Of a DNA stretch of 64,000 nucleotides, positions 37,001-64,000 are shown piece after piece; position 1 is the stretch's first letter, and the number at the start of each line of letters is the position of its first letter. The DNA is from Bugula neritina (Eukaryota; Bryozoa; Gymnolaemata; Cheilostomatida; Bugulidae), in NCBI GenBank assembly GCA_964035545.1, contig OZ037771.1, forward strand, positions 4,019,128-4,083,127, read 5' to 3'. The notes under the pieces were generated by a model that was not told the DNA's origin, made no database searches, and was given only the letters and a program-made list of their open reading frames with translations. The position numbers and the translations under genes were made by a program.

Positions 37001-38280
37001 GAGTCAGAACCTGAGAGGAAAGAAACTCGTATGAAAGTCGATGAAGATAGAAGATACGAAATAGAGGCTGCCATTGTACGAGTCATGAAGGCGAGGAAAA
37101 AGATGCAGGTATGTAATAAGTGGTGTGTGAAATCATTCCTCAGTTACTTGACTGGTGCTGGAGTTGCCTCGCCCTGTTTGTACTTATATGTATGGTGTAA
37201 TGGTTTGTATGTTGGAAACAATACACTCAGTTAACATGAAGTCCACTATGGGCTCGTCTCAGGAGAGGAATATTGCAACAAATCAATGCTCCTGTTGCCA
37301 TGCATTTGAATTCAGTCAAAATGGGATCTCGTCTAATAAATAATTCAGCGTTTTACATCAGATTTCACTGAATGCTGACGTATTGCCGTGAATGCTGACC
37401 ATATGTTGCTGACATTCAGCTCTTCAGATCAATAACCTTACTACTCTAGAGGTATGCATATCATCTCCTCTTTTGTTTCAGCATAATATTCTCATAACAG
37501 AAGTGACTGAACAGTTGAAGTCTCGGTTTATGCCCAGTCCTACGGTCATCAAGAAGAGAATTGAAGGTCTGATAGACAGAGATTACTTGGCACGCAGCCA
37601 AGAGGACATGTAAGTCACCCAACATCATCACCCCGGTAGCCTTAGTACCAGGTTTACACTGTGTGGTTAATAGCCATTGTACCAACGCACACAATGCGCA
37701 GTGAAATCTTACCCAAATCCAGTTCGAAGTTTTGCAATAAGTGTTGAAAAAAAAAACATAAAATGCGAAAACGCCCAGTGTTTGTTAAGGTGTTACGAGG
37801 TTCTCAGGCGTTTGACTGGCCCCAACTCCAGGGCACAGTCTTGCACCACTAAGTATCTGCTAAGTAGTTAAAAAAGCTGAAGATGCATGAACACCTGAGT
37901 GTCTTATTTGTTTGGGTGTCTTTAGGTATAATGTGCATTTCTTAGCAAAGACATAGTTATGTAAGAAGTATCTGTTTTGGTTCGTAACTGTAGCATCTCA
38001 AAAAGTAAATTCAAACTATTATGAGGTTAAAAAGGTTGTTTCCTTTTTGCACTTGGTAATTTTGTAGTTGCAGGGTTTACATGCAGCTCAGAGAGTTTAG
38101 CTGAGAGTAAAATAACAAACCTTGGTGCATAAATGATTAATAACCAATCACCTGAGAGCAACTGGTAGCTATGGAGTGTTTTATCTCGTATATTGTGACA
38201 TACTTGGTGTCATCTATTGCTCTACTGCTTACCATCATATGTCGTTGTGTTGTAGCAAGACGTACACATACGTGGCATAA
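28087..38280 (+). CDS. CUL3: Cullin-3, complete, 14 exons, 765 aa
   Basis: Scaffold of CRL3 ubiquitin ligases: the N-terminus binds BTB substrate adaptors and the C-terminus binds RBX1. Exons: 28087-28143, 28359-28556, 29085-29198, 30869-31029, 31874-31988, 32478-32657, 33340-33531, 33830-34006, 34477-34647, 35329-35564, 36259-36680, 36987-37108, 37482-37609, 38256-38280. The sum is 2298 nt, 765 residues, against 768 in human CUL3. MRIRAFP then [12 protein letters not shown] matches the CUL3 N-terminus, and [20 protein letters not shown] is identical to the human segment as I recall it. The cullin-homology region ([40 protein letters not shown]) and the winged-helix/neddylation site [16 protein letters not shown] (Lys709) are intact. 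The last exon is only 25 nt and encodes the conserved C-terminus KTYTYVA. Exon 3 ends in an amplified donor array. Confidence 0.97.
29184..30440 (+). repeat. About 45-copy minisatellite derived from the CUL3 exon 3 end plus its 5' splice site
   Basis: The true exon end (ATACTCATGTACATG at 29184-29198) followed by gtaagtg is the first unit. The block recurs about 45 times with 23-31 bp spacing (mean about 28), almost always keeping the ACATG|GTAAGT core. Variants are ATATGG, CAGGTACATGG and one CATAGTAAG. The separators are GTATCTCT/GTATATAT/GTTTATAT-like. A private variant CATACGTACATGG occurs at about 29761 and 30157, showing duplication of a larger block. Open frames on both strands (YTHVHGK, ILMYMVS) are by-products. 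Confidence 0.97.
33086..33119. repeat. Perfect 16-bp inverted repeat with 2-nt loop in CUL3 intron 6
   Basis: CCATACAACTAGTTGT (33086-33101), TT, then its exact reverse complement (33104-33119). Function unknown. Confidence 0.85.
34041..34222 (+). repeat. CTACTCTATA minisatellite next to the CUL3 exon 8 donor
   Basis: Roughly 17 copies of an 11-bp unit (CTACTCTATAN, with A, T, G or C variants) begin about 35 bp downstream of the exon 8 donor at 34006. Confidence 0.9.
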
Positions 38281-38785
38281 GGCCACAGGTGACCTGCTGC
38301 TACCACTAGTATTGTCTGGAATTGCTCACCTCCTCCTTATGTATATGGAGTATCCTCCCTCTCTCAGCTACTACACTCCTCCTACTCTGCCACACTCATC
38401 CAATGAGTTGTCCTTTCTCAACTAAATACACGCTGAAAAATTCCTCCATCTCGTTTCTATTTCATACATTCAACTTGTTAGATGCACAAAAATAGAAAAA
38501 TATAATTTTATTTCTATAAGTATGCTATTTATCTTCACATTTTATTATTATGATACTCTATCATGTTTAAATAGCAATTGATAACTAGTACCTAGTTGCG
38601 CCTCTAATCAGCATTATTGTTCTCTTAGAGGTATACAGTTTTTGGTAGGTCTTATAAATTGCTTTCCATTTGAAAATAAACAATGAAATCCGAAGCAAGC
38701 TATAAGTTCTGTCTTTTTGGTCCTAAATGTAGTCTCGCAGTTAAGAATTAATATCACAGTATACATGAAAACTAAAACAAGATTC
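38281..38785. other. Convergent 3' ends of CUL3 and the minus-strand gene
   Basis: Only 505 bp separate the two stop codons, so the 3'UTRs may overlap. An AATAAA-type signal for CUL3 lies near 38668 (GAAAATAAAC), and TTTATTATTA near 38541 can serve the minus strand. Confidence 0.45.
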
Positions 38786-41700
38786 TCAACTAGACACATG
38801 TTTCTGGTTGCATATAGAGAGTAAGTTTTGTGGCAGTCGTTTCTCGGGCCGAATGGTGAAGTATTGGGAAAGGCGGTGGCGTCTCTTGGGTCTACTAACT
38901 TGGCGGTATCGTAGTTTAGCCTTGTACGCGTGGTCTGTGTCAGATGTGTAGTTTCCACACATGTAGCAGTATACCAACTCTTTCTTCTGCTCTATTGCCT
39001 TTATCCTCTTTTTAATCTGCAAAAACATGCTGGTAGAGTAGAGTTTGATGCATTACAACACATTTCCCACTAACTGAGATGAATGGCTGTACAGTATGGG
39101 GATTGAAGTGGTTGGAGACAGTATTGTGAAATTTTATATATAAAATAACTTGAAGAGTCATAAACATTTGAACCCTGCCAAGACATTAAGTGAGGGAGGA
39201 GAAAAATTTAGGCTAGAGTCGCTGGTGGTGACATGAAGGGCATCAGCTCGCAATTGCCTCTTACTCTGTAGCTGCATATTGCCAACATGGAAAATTTACA
39301 GTCATCTGCTTAAACTAGTATTGTACCTGCAAATGAATGTTGGTACTAAACGCTAGCTGTTTTTAAAGTACAAGAGGAGATGATAACACGACAGCTGCCA
39401 GAAGGGGTGTCGAGAGAGTACATACCTTGGGTAAATAGATATTCTTGAGTGGTATACTGGCATACGGAGTATCAATTAGATTGTAATGTATTCTATGCCT
39501 TCCATTGGGTAACTTGGTTTTTGCTGGTTTCCGTTTAACCTTGACCTTAATCTGTGACTTTGCAATGCTTTCCAACTCATCTTTAGAAGCAGTTCCTCTT
39601 CCTGAATCTGCTTCTTCCATATCTAAAAATCAGGACAAATCCTTAAAGAATTCTAAAGATATAGCAGTGTTGCATCGTGCATTCTTGGTTACTGCGAGTT
39701 TTGAGCATGTGGGAGTTGTAACATGTTAGTATGAGCTGATGGTAGGAGCAAGAGAGATTAAAGCTGTAGAAGGAAGAGCTTGACAAGTATTGACAATAGC
39801 TACTATTATGAATCGTGCTCTAATTTTAGTATAGTTTAGCTCCATGCACATGATATAACTATTAACTCCAAATTAGAAAATATTATGTGGCCATAAGTGA
39901 CTATTTTGATGTATTTACTGACCTGAGTGTTCGCTGTTAGGCTGTTTTTCACCGAGCTCGAGATACAACTCCGAACACTGTCTACACAAAGACTGCATAT
40001 CTTCATCTTCCAGTGCTGTAATATTTATATTATATACACATGTGAGTAGATATGCATATACTGTATATATATTCGTTTTTTCGAATTTTGGTAAAATACT
40101 ACTACATGTGCTACTACCTAAAAGTCCATATCCTAAACTCTAGAAGATCGATTTTATCTAGCATGTGAAGTTTGGATTTCATGTAGCAGACAAACTGTGA
40201 AATTATTATAAGACTGCTGTATAGATGAATAAGTTACAGAATGTAACACTGATGGGAACAACCCTAATCATTGAAGAAGTAGCCTGTAGCTGTGATAGTG
40301 GGAAGGCATCTCTTCAAACACACCATTTGCTATTTACCTAATTGATCATCTTGATCCGACTGTGGACTGTTTGGCGGGATCTCTGAATCAGTTCCCTCTT
40401 CTGAATTAGCTTCTGGCGTTTTCAGGGGAGGGGGAGTAATGGTTTCCTCTTGCTCATGGGCTTTAAGGTAGGGAGAAGGTGGAGGTGAAATAACCTGATG
40501 ATCTTCATGGAAAGGAGAGGGTGGGATTGGGGTTAGCCCATTCTCTAACTCTTCACCTTTAAGAAAAGGAGAGGGTGGGATGGAGGTAAGCCCGTTCTCT
40601 AACTCTTCACCTTTAAGAAAAGAAGAGGGTGGGATGGGGGTAAGCCCGTTCTCTAACTCTTCACCTCTAAGAAAAGGAGAGGGTACTTCTTCCTACAACA
40701 GTAGAAACCACCTTTAACTGTTTTGCTCTCATCAGTAATTTCATAGTAATTATATCTGAATCTTCAGTTGTGTTCAGTTTTTACAAACATGAATATTTGA
40801 CAATATGTGATAAAAATAGATCCAGTATATGCTAATTATTAGTAACATAAATTGGAAGACAGTGATATGCACAGAGCAAAAGAAATTGTGAAAAAGGTGA
40901 GACAAGGTCAACTGGGTGTCAGATTAGTGTTGGTAAGTTCTGAGTCATAAAGTAAATTACCCTCTCGCTATCAGTTTCATCATCACTGCTGCCGGTCGCT
41001 ATTGGAAACTGTCGTTTTGATAATGGCTTGTCATCTAATTTTTCTGCTCCATCTTCTGCTGTCTGGTCATCATCAGATTCTTCTTGGAGGTAGTGAAGAA
41101 ATTGATTAAATGCTTGAATGTCTAAATAAAATAATTACAGTCATTAGCATTCCAATAGATAAATTTGATACATTTTCAATATACTTACGTAAATAGTGTG
41201 TTGCTTGTTAATCATTGAGTAATTTGCAAATAAAAGTTTGCTATTTACACATTGATACCTACAAATTGAAATTGCAAAAAGCGCATTTGAGTTAGTTTAT
41301 TGTTTTGCAGGACAAAGGCGTGTAGTTGTCAATATTTTAAAAACATTTTGTACTCTTTAATCGAAATCTCGTGATAAGCTGCAATATCGGCAGCTTCTAT
41401 TGAAAGTGTCTTTATGTATTGATAAACATAGACTTTTGACAACTGATGAAATTAGAATTTACGGTTCAAACAGCAAACTTTTACCATTATGGTCAATTGA
41501 AACATTCACTACATATCATCTTTATCTTTAGCCTAAGGAAACAATTATTTATTGAAGTAATATAGTTCAGCACACCTTTCTACATTTCCGAAACATCATG
41601 CTTTAAAACATTTTTCAGGATAGAATTTTAATTGTGAAGCTTAAAATTATAATAAAAGCATTTCCTAAAAAACTGTTGAAACTTTTTATAATGCATTTTG

Positions 41701-42663
41701 ATCCAAACAATCAATAAGCCACCTTTAATAGTTACAATATTTCCATTAGATGTTTTTAGCACTCACCGCTGTTAGCTTCCAGTTCATCGTCAGCTCGATT
41801 CAGTACTCTGCTAGTTCTATACCGTGCTGAGTTCTCATTTCCTGTCTTATGCAGCTGCTTTTTTGACATTTCACTGATGAACTTTATCATTGAGAATTTT
41901 GCTGATGGTCTACGGTTAAAATTTTCTTCTTTTCTGTAAAACTATGCACATTAGAATTTCTTATGAAAAGAAACTTTGTTAGAATAATGATGGTAGCAAA
42001 TACAGCATGTAAATACCCAAAGTATACTGAAGTAAACTAATAGACTATAAATGGAAATATGTGTAACAGTATATTGAGGCATTTAATAATGCCTATGGTG
42101 TGGTTTAGACTTTAGACAACTGCTATGTTATATAACAGTATAGAAAGAGCCGCATTTTACCAGCAAAATAATCTTAAAAGTGGAAAGATAATTAATGAAG
42201 GGCCTACCAACAGCCCAGCCACACAGCCTGTACCGTACCGATGTATGTTTTAAAGACAGTCACTAAGTTTTCAAGCTTGCATAATTCAAAGGAATTTTTA
42301 TTCATGTTTGAAAACAGTAACACCGAATGAAACCCCAACCATAAGTTAATACAAACCGCAATCACAAATTCATCTGTAGGAGAATCCATTAGAATAACTC
42401 AAAACCATGGAAAAGCAATGATGCTAAGCTAAGCAGATGCTACAAGCTATCTGGTGTAAGTGTGCTGTACTTACATCAGTAGAGTAAGTATAATACACTT
42501 ACTTCTCTGATGGCACAGATGTAGAGAGTCTTGCCGTCTGCAAGCTTGTAAACTTGTCATTGCTGACTCCTTCCTCAGATTTCAATTTTGCAGATTTTCG
42601 TTTCGATCTTTTTATTCTGTCAGCTAATGAAGATCTAGAGTCTGATTCACTTTTTAGCGACAT
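38786..42663 (-). CDS. Unrecognised 454-aa protein with Pro-rich 20-residue repeats and paired CxxC motifs, 7 exons
   Basis: Exons 42663-42503, 41933-41767, 41121-40961, 40692-40338, 40015-39923, 39622-39426 and 39016-38786 join in phase (2,1,0,1,1,0) from MSLKSESDSRSSLADRIKRS to a stop after QKHVSS. Exon 4 encodes three near-identical 20-residue repeats (PPSPFLKGEELENGLTPI type) plus weaker related copies ending PPPSPYLKAHEQEE. The next exon has LCRQCSELYLELGE, and the last has YCYMCGNYTSDTD; together these could form one C2-C2 zinc site. The C-terminal third is strongly basic (RPKRRHRLSQ, KVKVKRKPAKTK). It has no signal peptide or membrane segment; nuclear location is my inference. It is convergent with CUL3, with the stops only 505 bp apart. 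I do not recognise the family. Confidence 0.8.
40492..40690 (-). repeat. 60-bp coding tandem repeat in exon 4 of the CxxC gene
   Basis: Three 60-nt units, nearly identical at DNA level, encode PPSPFLKGEELENGLTPI-type blocks. High DNA identity indicates recent expansion, and the period keeps the reading frame. Confidence 0.85.
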
Positions 42664-44589
42664 TTTACAGTCTTGTCATACACTGTTCTGAATGCAAACT
42701 GAAATATGTAGAAATTATTGAAACTCCCAAGAATGTTTTTTGCTCATAAACCGATACTATTCTGCCAGTTATTTAAACTACTTTTCTGTTTACATTGAAT
42801 ATATTGGTACGCATAAAAATATAGATACAGGTATGTATATTACACAGGTATCATACAGATACTACACATGAAAGTAAATGTTAAACAAAAGATAGCATAA
42901 TTTATGAGATATGTAGGATATGTGGTGTCACTATTATCATTCTAATATTTTAAGATTTAAATGTTGGAGAATATATTGATTAGTGTAATTATATTCTCAT
43001 TTAAGCAATTAACACATTTTTGTTGTATTTGTTCACAGTGTAAACATAGTCAATTTAACGTCTTATTCTTCTAACATATGCCTGACAACAGCATTGCATA
43101 GACATGGAGACTTGCATACACAGCATGTGCTGACACACAGTCATATATACCTCAAATGTCTATGTCTATGCTTACACAGCTTTTCTTTCCCTTCTCTAAT
43201 CAATAACTAAGTTAGTTAACAACTTGTAGAGCAAACTTTGTTTTTGATGAACATGTAAGCTAAAGAACTATGTTAAACATAAGTATGTCAAGTCTTCAAG
43301 TATGATTATTAGACACAAACCTGTATATATATAACCTAACATTATGAGCAACTAAAACTTTTACCAATTTCTATAAAACTTACCTGCTAAAACTTACCTA
43401 TCCCATAATTAGTAAAGGTGACATTAATAAATGTTTTGTAGCAGAAAAGTAAAAACACAGAGCTAAAAGCCTTTATTTTGGAGTAGCTATTACAGGTACT
43501 TGCAAAGTACATGCTGCTCAGTGCTAAATTTTAGTAAAAAAAACATTATTGAATTATTCTGTATGGATAGTATAGAATGACCATTCCTCTCCCCCCCCCC
43601 CTCCAAAAAGTTATTTGATGCACAATCTTATTATTATTATATCAGTTTATTTCAGAGTATAAAGTATTAGTGTTTATAGTAGGCTATTAGTATAGCAGTG
43701 GCTGTATACATACAGGTGCATATCCCCCAGACTATTATCTAATATGGGTTTCCCTAACACTAAACTATTTATTGCGTAGTTTGCATTGATAGTTTAAAAC
43801 TATGAATTTTTAGCAGTTCAAGAAAAAACTTAAAAAATCATAAAGTCAAAATTATCTTATAATGTACGTATATAATATAATCACTCTTTCCTCCAATATC
43901 TTTCAAAGTCCTATAAACTGTTATTATTAAATTATTTATGTAATTTAGGTAGATTTCGATTCCATTTAGGCTCGGCAATTTTGAGTTTAAGTGTTTAAAA
44001 TGTAAAAACAAGTTTACAGTTGAAAATCATTATCAAAGCAGAAAAGTTTTAAAAAACTAACTAAGCTTTTTCTCAAATATTAAAGCTGATGTTATTAGAA
44101 GATACTATAATATTATGCCAACACTCTTACACCTTGCTAGAGTACACTCTACATACCTCTCATTCGATGCTATATACACAATTCCCGTAGAACTAATGGC
44201 AGTATCCTTCAACTCTCTCTTGTGTAAAGCTCGCACTATAAATTATTGAAACAATCACTAAGTAACACAAATGGCGGTTTTTTAGTTCATATAGTTTGTT
44301 ATTCATCTAATAGAATGGTTCTTTGTTGGAGTTGCCTTAATGCATTGCTCAACCAGCATTTTTATATAATATCATGTTATTGATCTGGAAGTAGGTACTC
44401 TAAATGGATCTTTTATATGAAATGCCTACAGCAATTACCTTTTAGAATGTCCAATTAAAGTTACACTCATTATCAATGTAATTATTACTTTATAATATGA
44501 GTGAGAAGTCATTGTTTAGATGAGGCAGCTCTTGATATGACCTTGACACTGTCACAGCAACCGGTCTAGCTAACATTTTTGTTCTGTGG

Positions 44590-44593
<4 letters not shown>

Positions 44594-44679
<86 letters not shown>
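44594..44679. repeat. (TA)n microsatellite
   Basis: About 43 uninterrupted TA dinucleotides. Confidence 0.98.
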
Positions 44680-44680
<1 letters not shown>

Positions 44681-44784
44681 GTAAATATAATATATTTTTA
44701 TTGAAACAAATTATTTTTTTATATTAAAATAATTACCTATAGATATGCTTCTTAGCCTAATTTAACTCTTACATGATATTCAAT

Positions 44785-44960
44785 GGATTAACACTATCCT
44801 TGTGAGAATCCTTAATGGAAAAGGATGTTTTAAGCTCAGGTCTTGTTTTCTATTAATGAATTCCCTTCCCAACATCACCAATGTCCTTTATTGAGATTTA
44901 AACCACGGTCCTTGTGTTTACCAACCCAATGTTTCAACCACTAGACAGTAGCTGCTCCTT
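44785..44960 (-). mobile_element. tRNA-derived SINE, group A, copy 2
   Basis: On the minus strand the head starts AAGGAGCAGCTACTGTCTAG, with a degraded B box (TGGTTTAAATCTC) and the body CATTGGTGATGTTGGGAAG shared with the copy at 3978-4180. It lies in the intergenic region upstream of the ABCC gene. Confidence 0.7.
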
Positions 44961-47439
44961 ATGCCAACGACATATCAATGGGTATATTATGTTGTGTACA
45001 CACTGTTAGTAAACTCTTCCAGCAAGCTCACGCAGCAAACTGTTCGTTTCTACAATCATCATGCTTAGCTTTCTGTTACAATGAAACTAACACAAGTGCT
45101 GCACTCATAGCAACAAACTACAGAGCTCTAAAAATAATCTCCACATCTCAACAGTCAGGTCTGTGTTGCAATGTAAATCAGTGAGATTATTGTTGTATAA
45201 ATAACTATTTAATGCAACATTATGTAATTTAATCTTTTGATTCTACTTTCCAAAGTAATTTTTCAATTCTATTTTTTTGCAGTTTTGTTCATACCTCCAA
45301 CTTCTGAATAATTGAGAAGTAGTCATGTGACTAGTATCTCTAACACTTACAATAATGGAGGACAACTCCAATACAATAATGAATGTTGCTGGAAAAACTC
45401 TCTCTGCAAGAAAGCAATATGGAAGAACGTTAAGAATATTCCAGTTGATACTGATGTAATCATATGCAATACAACTGTGCTTTATAGCCTACAGTTTGGA
45501 TTCCGCTATGTATGTCAACTGGAATAGTTTACTTGGATGTTATTAAATGGCGAACTACAAAGGCAGTACCAGCATATCCTAAAGTTAGTCTATTCTCACC
45601 ATCTTATCATCTCAACAGATTAAACATAAGCTCAAGTAAGACATTTCATAAAACTCATTCAATACCAGTGGAGTCCGGGTTTATCACGTGTCCAACATAT
45701 TGAAGTCGTCAAAACTTTATCTAAGAAAGTATTTTACAAGAAAAACCTTTCAATCTCCTAAAGGTAAGTGAAAATATGTTATAATAATCTTTCTCATCAC
45801 TTTGCTGCTTAGTATAAGCTATCTACATCAATACTGATAGAAATAATGTTTTATCACCAAAATGAATTGTTCTTAAATTAAATAATAAAACTATTGTTAA
45901 GAATAATTTGCACAGCAAAATTTATTTCTCAGTAATTTAATTCTTACTCCTATTATAAGTACATTTAGAAAGTATTAACACTTAATCAAGACAATTGAAA
46001 CATTTAATACATTTTCTATATAATCAATATTTTTGCTTAGATCATTAGTTTGGAACCTTAAAAAAATAAAAACTTCATGTAAAATAAAATGAAACTGTCA
46101 GAAAGGTTCCAATCATTATAATACTACACATAATAATATTCTCAACTGATTACAATGTTATAACCAATCTTGCTAGAACTGCATACAACAAAATTATAAG
46201 AGGTTTTTTAATCCTTTATTAGTTTCAATACTTGCTATACCTAGCAGGATATTTGTAGTATTAGCACTAGAAAACCTGTACAATGATTTAACAAAATAAC
46301 TGCTTTATGTAACACTTACTGCTAGTAAGTTTTAGCTTCTTTTCATATAGTGTGTTTGAAATATCGTGAAATAATATTTTCCAAACTATGCTACTGTGTA
46401 ATTTCAAATTCTTGATCTTACATATTGAGGCAGAGTTTAACTTCATTTGCTAAAATATAAATAGAAATTCACATATGCATTTATAGTAGTTCACCAATCA
46501 TTTAATTATGTAATATTCACAATAGTCGTTTTACACTGCAGTTGTTTTGGTTAATGCCACACAATCTCCTTTATTACTAATAAATGTCCTTTTGAGATGC
46601 AACACTATATTTATTACTTAGTTAAGATCTATTAAAACACACATATATATAAGGATAACTACTTCAGGTTTTGTAGCAGACAATCATAATATATATAATG
46701 AAATAATATATAATATAATAAGAATATAATAATTTATCAATAGTCCAGTTTTAAATTTTTACATAACTTGATCATGTTCAAACAGGAGTCCTGGTAACAT
46801 TATAATTGCCGTAGCAATAAGGTCTATAGTGATTGGTTTGACCACAAACCGCATGACTTCTCTCTGCTATGTACAAGCTATGTAATATTACGTCAACACA
46901 TATGCTGATAACGCCATGCTGGTAGATTAAACTAATCAGCTATATTCTTGCTTCCTGTAGCCATATATGCAGGCGTGTGAACTTCATGTGCCATCATATA
47001 TTTAAAGAAAACTTAGTTTGATGTCCTGTCAGCTTTACCGAATGAGTAGCTTTCAATCCCTTATGAGAAAATGCTTTCGCAAACTTATAGACTAATTCTT
47101 ATAGTTTAAAAATCTAGCAACGCATTTTGAGGATAACCTTTAGTAGCAAAAGTTAAAAAACTTTAGTCGTTGCAATTTTAGTATGCTTTAAAAACTTTGT
47201 TCAAGCAATGCTATTATTGCTTTTTAGTGCATTTTTTCTTGAAATTTAGCTTTACTAGTGTTAAGATGCAAAAAGCTGATTGATATAATGAGTCATAATT
47301 GATGAGTCATGTTTATTGAAGAAAAATTTAAGAAGTTCTTTTTTTCATTTTCTTGTCAATTGCTACACATCTGCAACATTTTACTTATAGTATATGTTTA
47401 TTTGTATATATTTATTGCATAATAGAACAAGAATATACC

Positions 47440-64000
<16,561 letters not shown>

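Larger units (their letters stand above)
42664..47439. other. Intergenic region between divergent genes
   Basis: Separates the start of the minus-strand CxxC gene from the ABCC gene. It contains a TA microsatellite (44594-44679), a SINE (44785-44960) and AT-rich DNA. Short open frames at 44978-45703 (including MEDNSNTIMNVAGKTL at about 45354) are unsupported; they may be chance or a decayed coding copy. Confidence 0.55.

Noticed and set aside
37031-37343. ORFs running past CUL3 exon 12 into the intron
   Set aside because: The donor after 37108 and the acceptor before 37482 give a perfect cullin junction; the extension is intronic.
44978-45703. Three neighbouring short plus-strand ORFs
   Set aside because: No recognisable motifs, no consistent splice joining, and they follow a SINE; chance or decayed sequence is as likely.

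Overview
This is animal nuclear DNA: AT-rich, with GT-AG introns of about 100 bp to 8 kb, SINEs, MITE-like elements and many minisatellites. Cullin-3 is nearly identical to vertebrate CUL3 over long stretches, and a Reeler-domain secreted protein is present, so the source is a metazoan. The introns, repeats and divergence of the other genes suggest an invertebrate, but the phylum cannot be fixed from this window. All gene models were built by hand, joining exons only where splice signals and codon phase agreed.

Layout: (1) 1-18365, minus strand: 5' part (13 exons, 609 codons) of UDP-glucose:glycoprotein glucosyltransferase (UGGT), the ER folding sensor, running off the left edge. Its 7.85-kb intron 5 contains a complete antisense gene (9732-12137, plus) for a secreted Reeler-domain protein with a Thr-rich stalk and a GPI-signal-like tail; upstream lies an RFX X-box followed by an inverted CCAAT box. 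(2) 20261-24365, minus: an unrecognised 638-residue Ser/Thr-rich protein with three copies of a helix resembling RPA32-binding peptides; all seven introns are phase 1. (3) 28087-38280, plus: complete CUL3 (14 exons, 765 aa). (4) 38786-42663, minus: an unrecognised 454-residue protein with 20-residue Pro-rich repeats and paired CxxC motifs, convergent with CUL3. (5) 47440-64000, plus: 27 exons of an ABCC5/MRP5-like ABC exporter, running off the right edge inside NBD2.

The most unusual signal is at splice donors. The last bases of CUL3 exon 3 plus its 5' splice site have been amplified into about 45 tandem copies (29184-30440), making an array of near-identical donor sites; the second and third copies lie 27 and 54 nt downstream and in frame. 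The same thing happened independently at ABCC exon 14, where exon end plus donor is repeated five times with an exact 22-bp period. Several other minisatellites sit within about 100 bp of donors (UGGT exons 6, 7 and 8, CUL3 exon 8, ABCC exon 3).

Other mobile or repeat content: a 408-bp near-perfect hairpin element (7815-8222), three copies of a fold-back element around a shared core, two copies of a GGTAATAATGGCACA element with a telomere-like centre, a 293-bp TIR element and two groups of tRNA-derived SINEs. The genes are functionally unrelated housekeeping genes (ER quality control, ubiquitin ligation, probable DNA metabolism, export), so no pathway links them.
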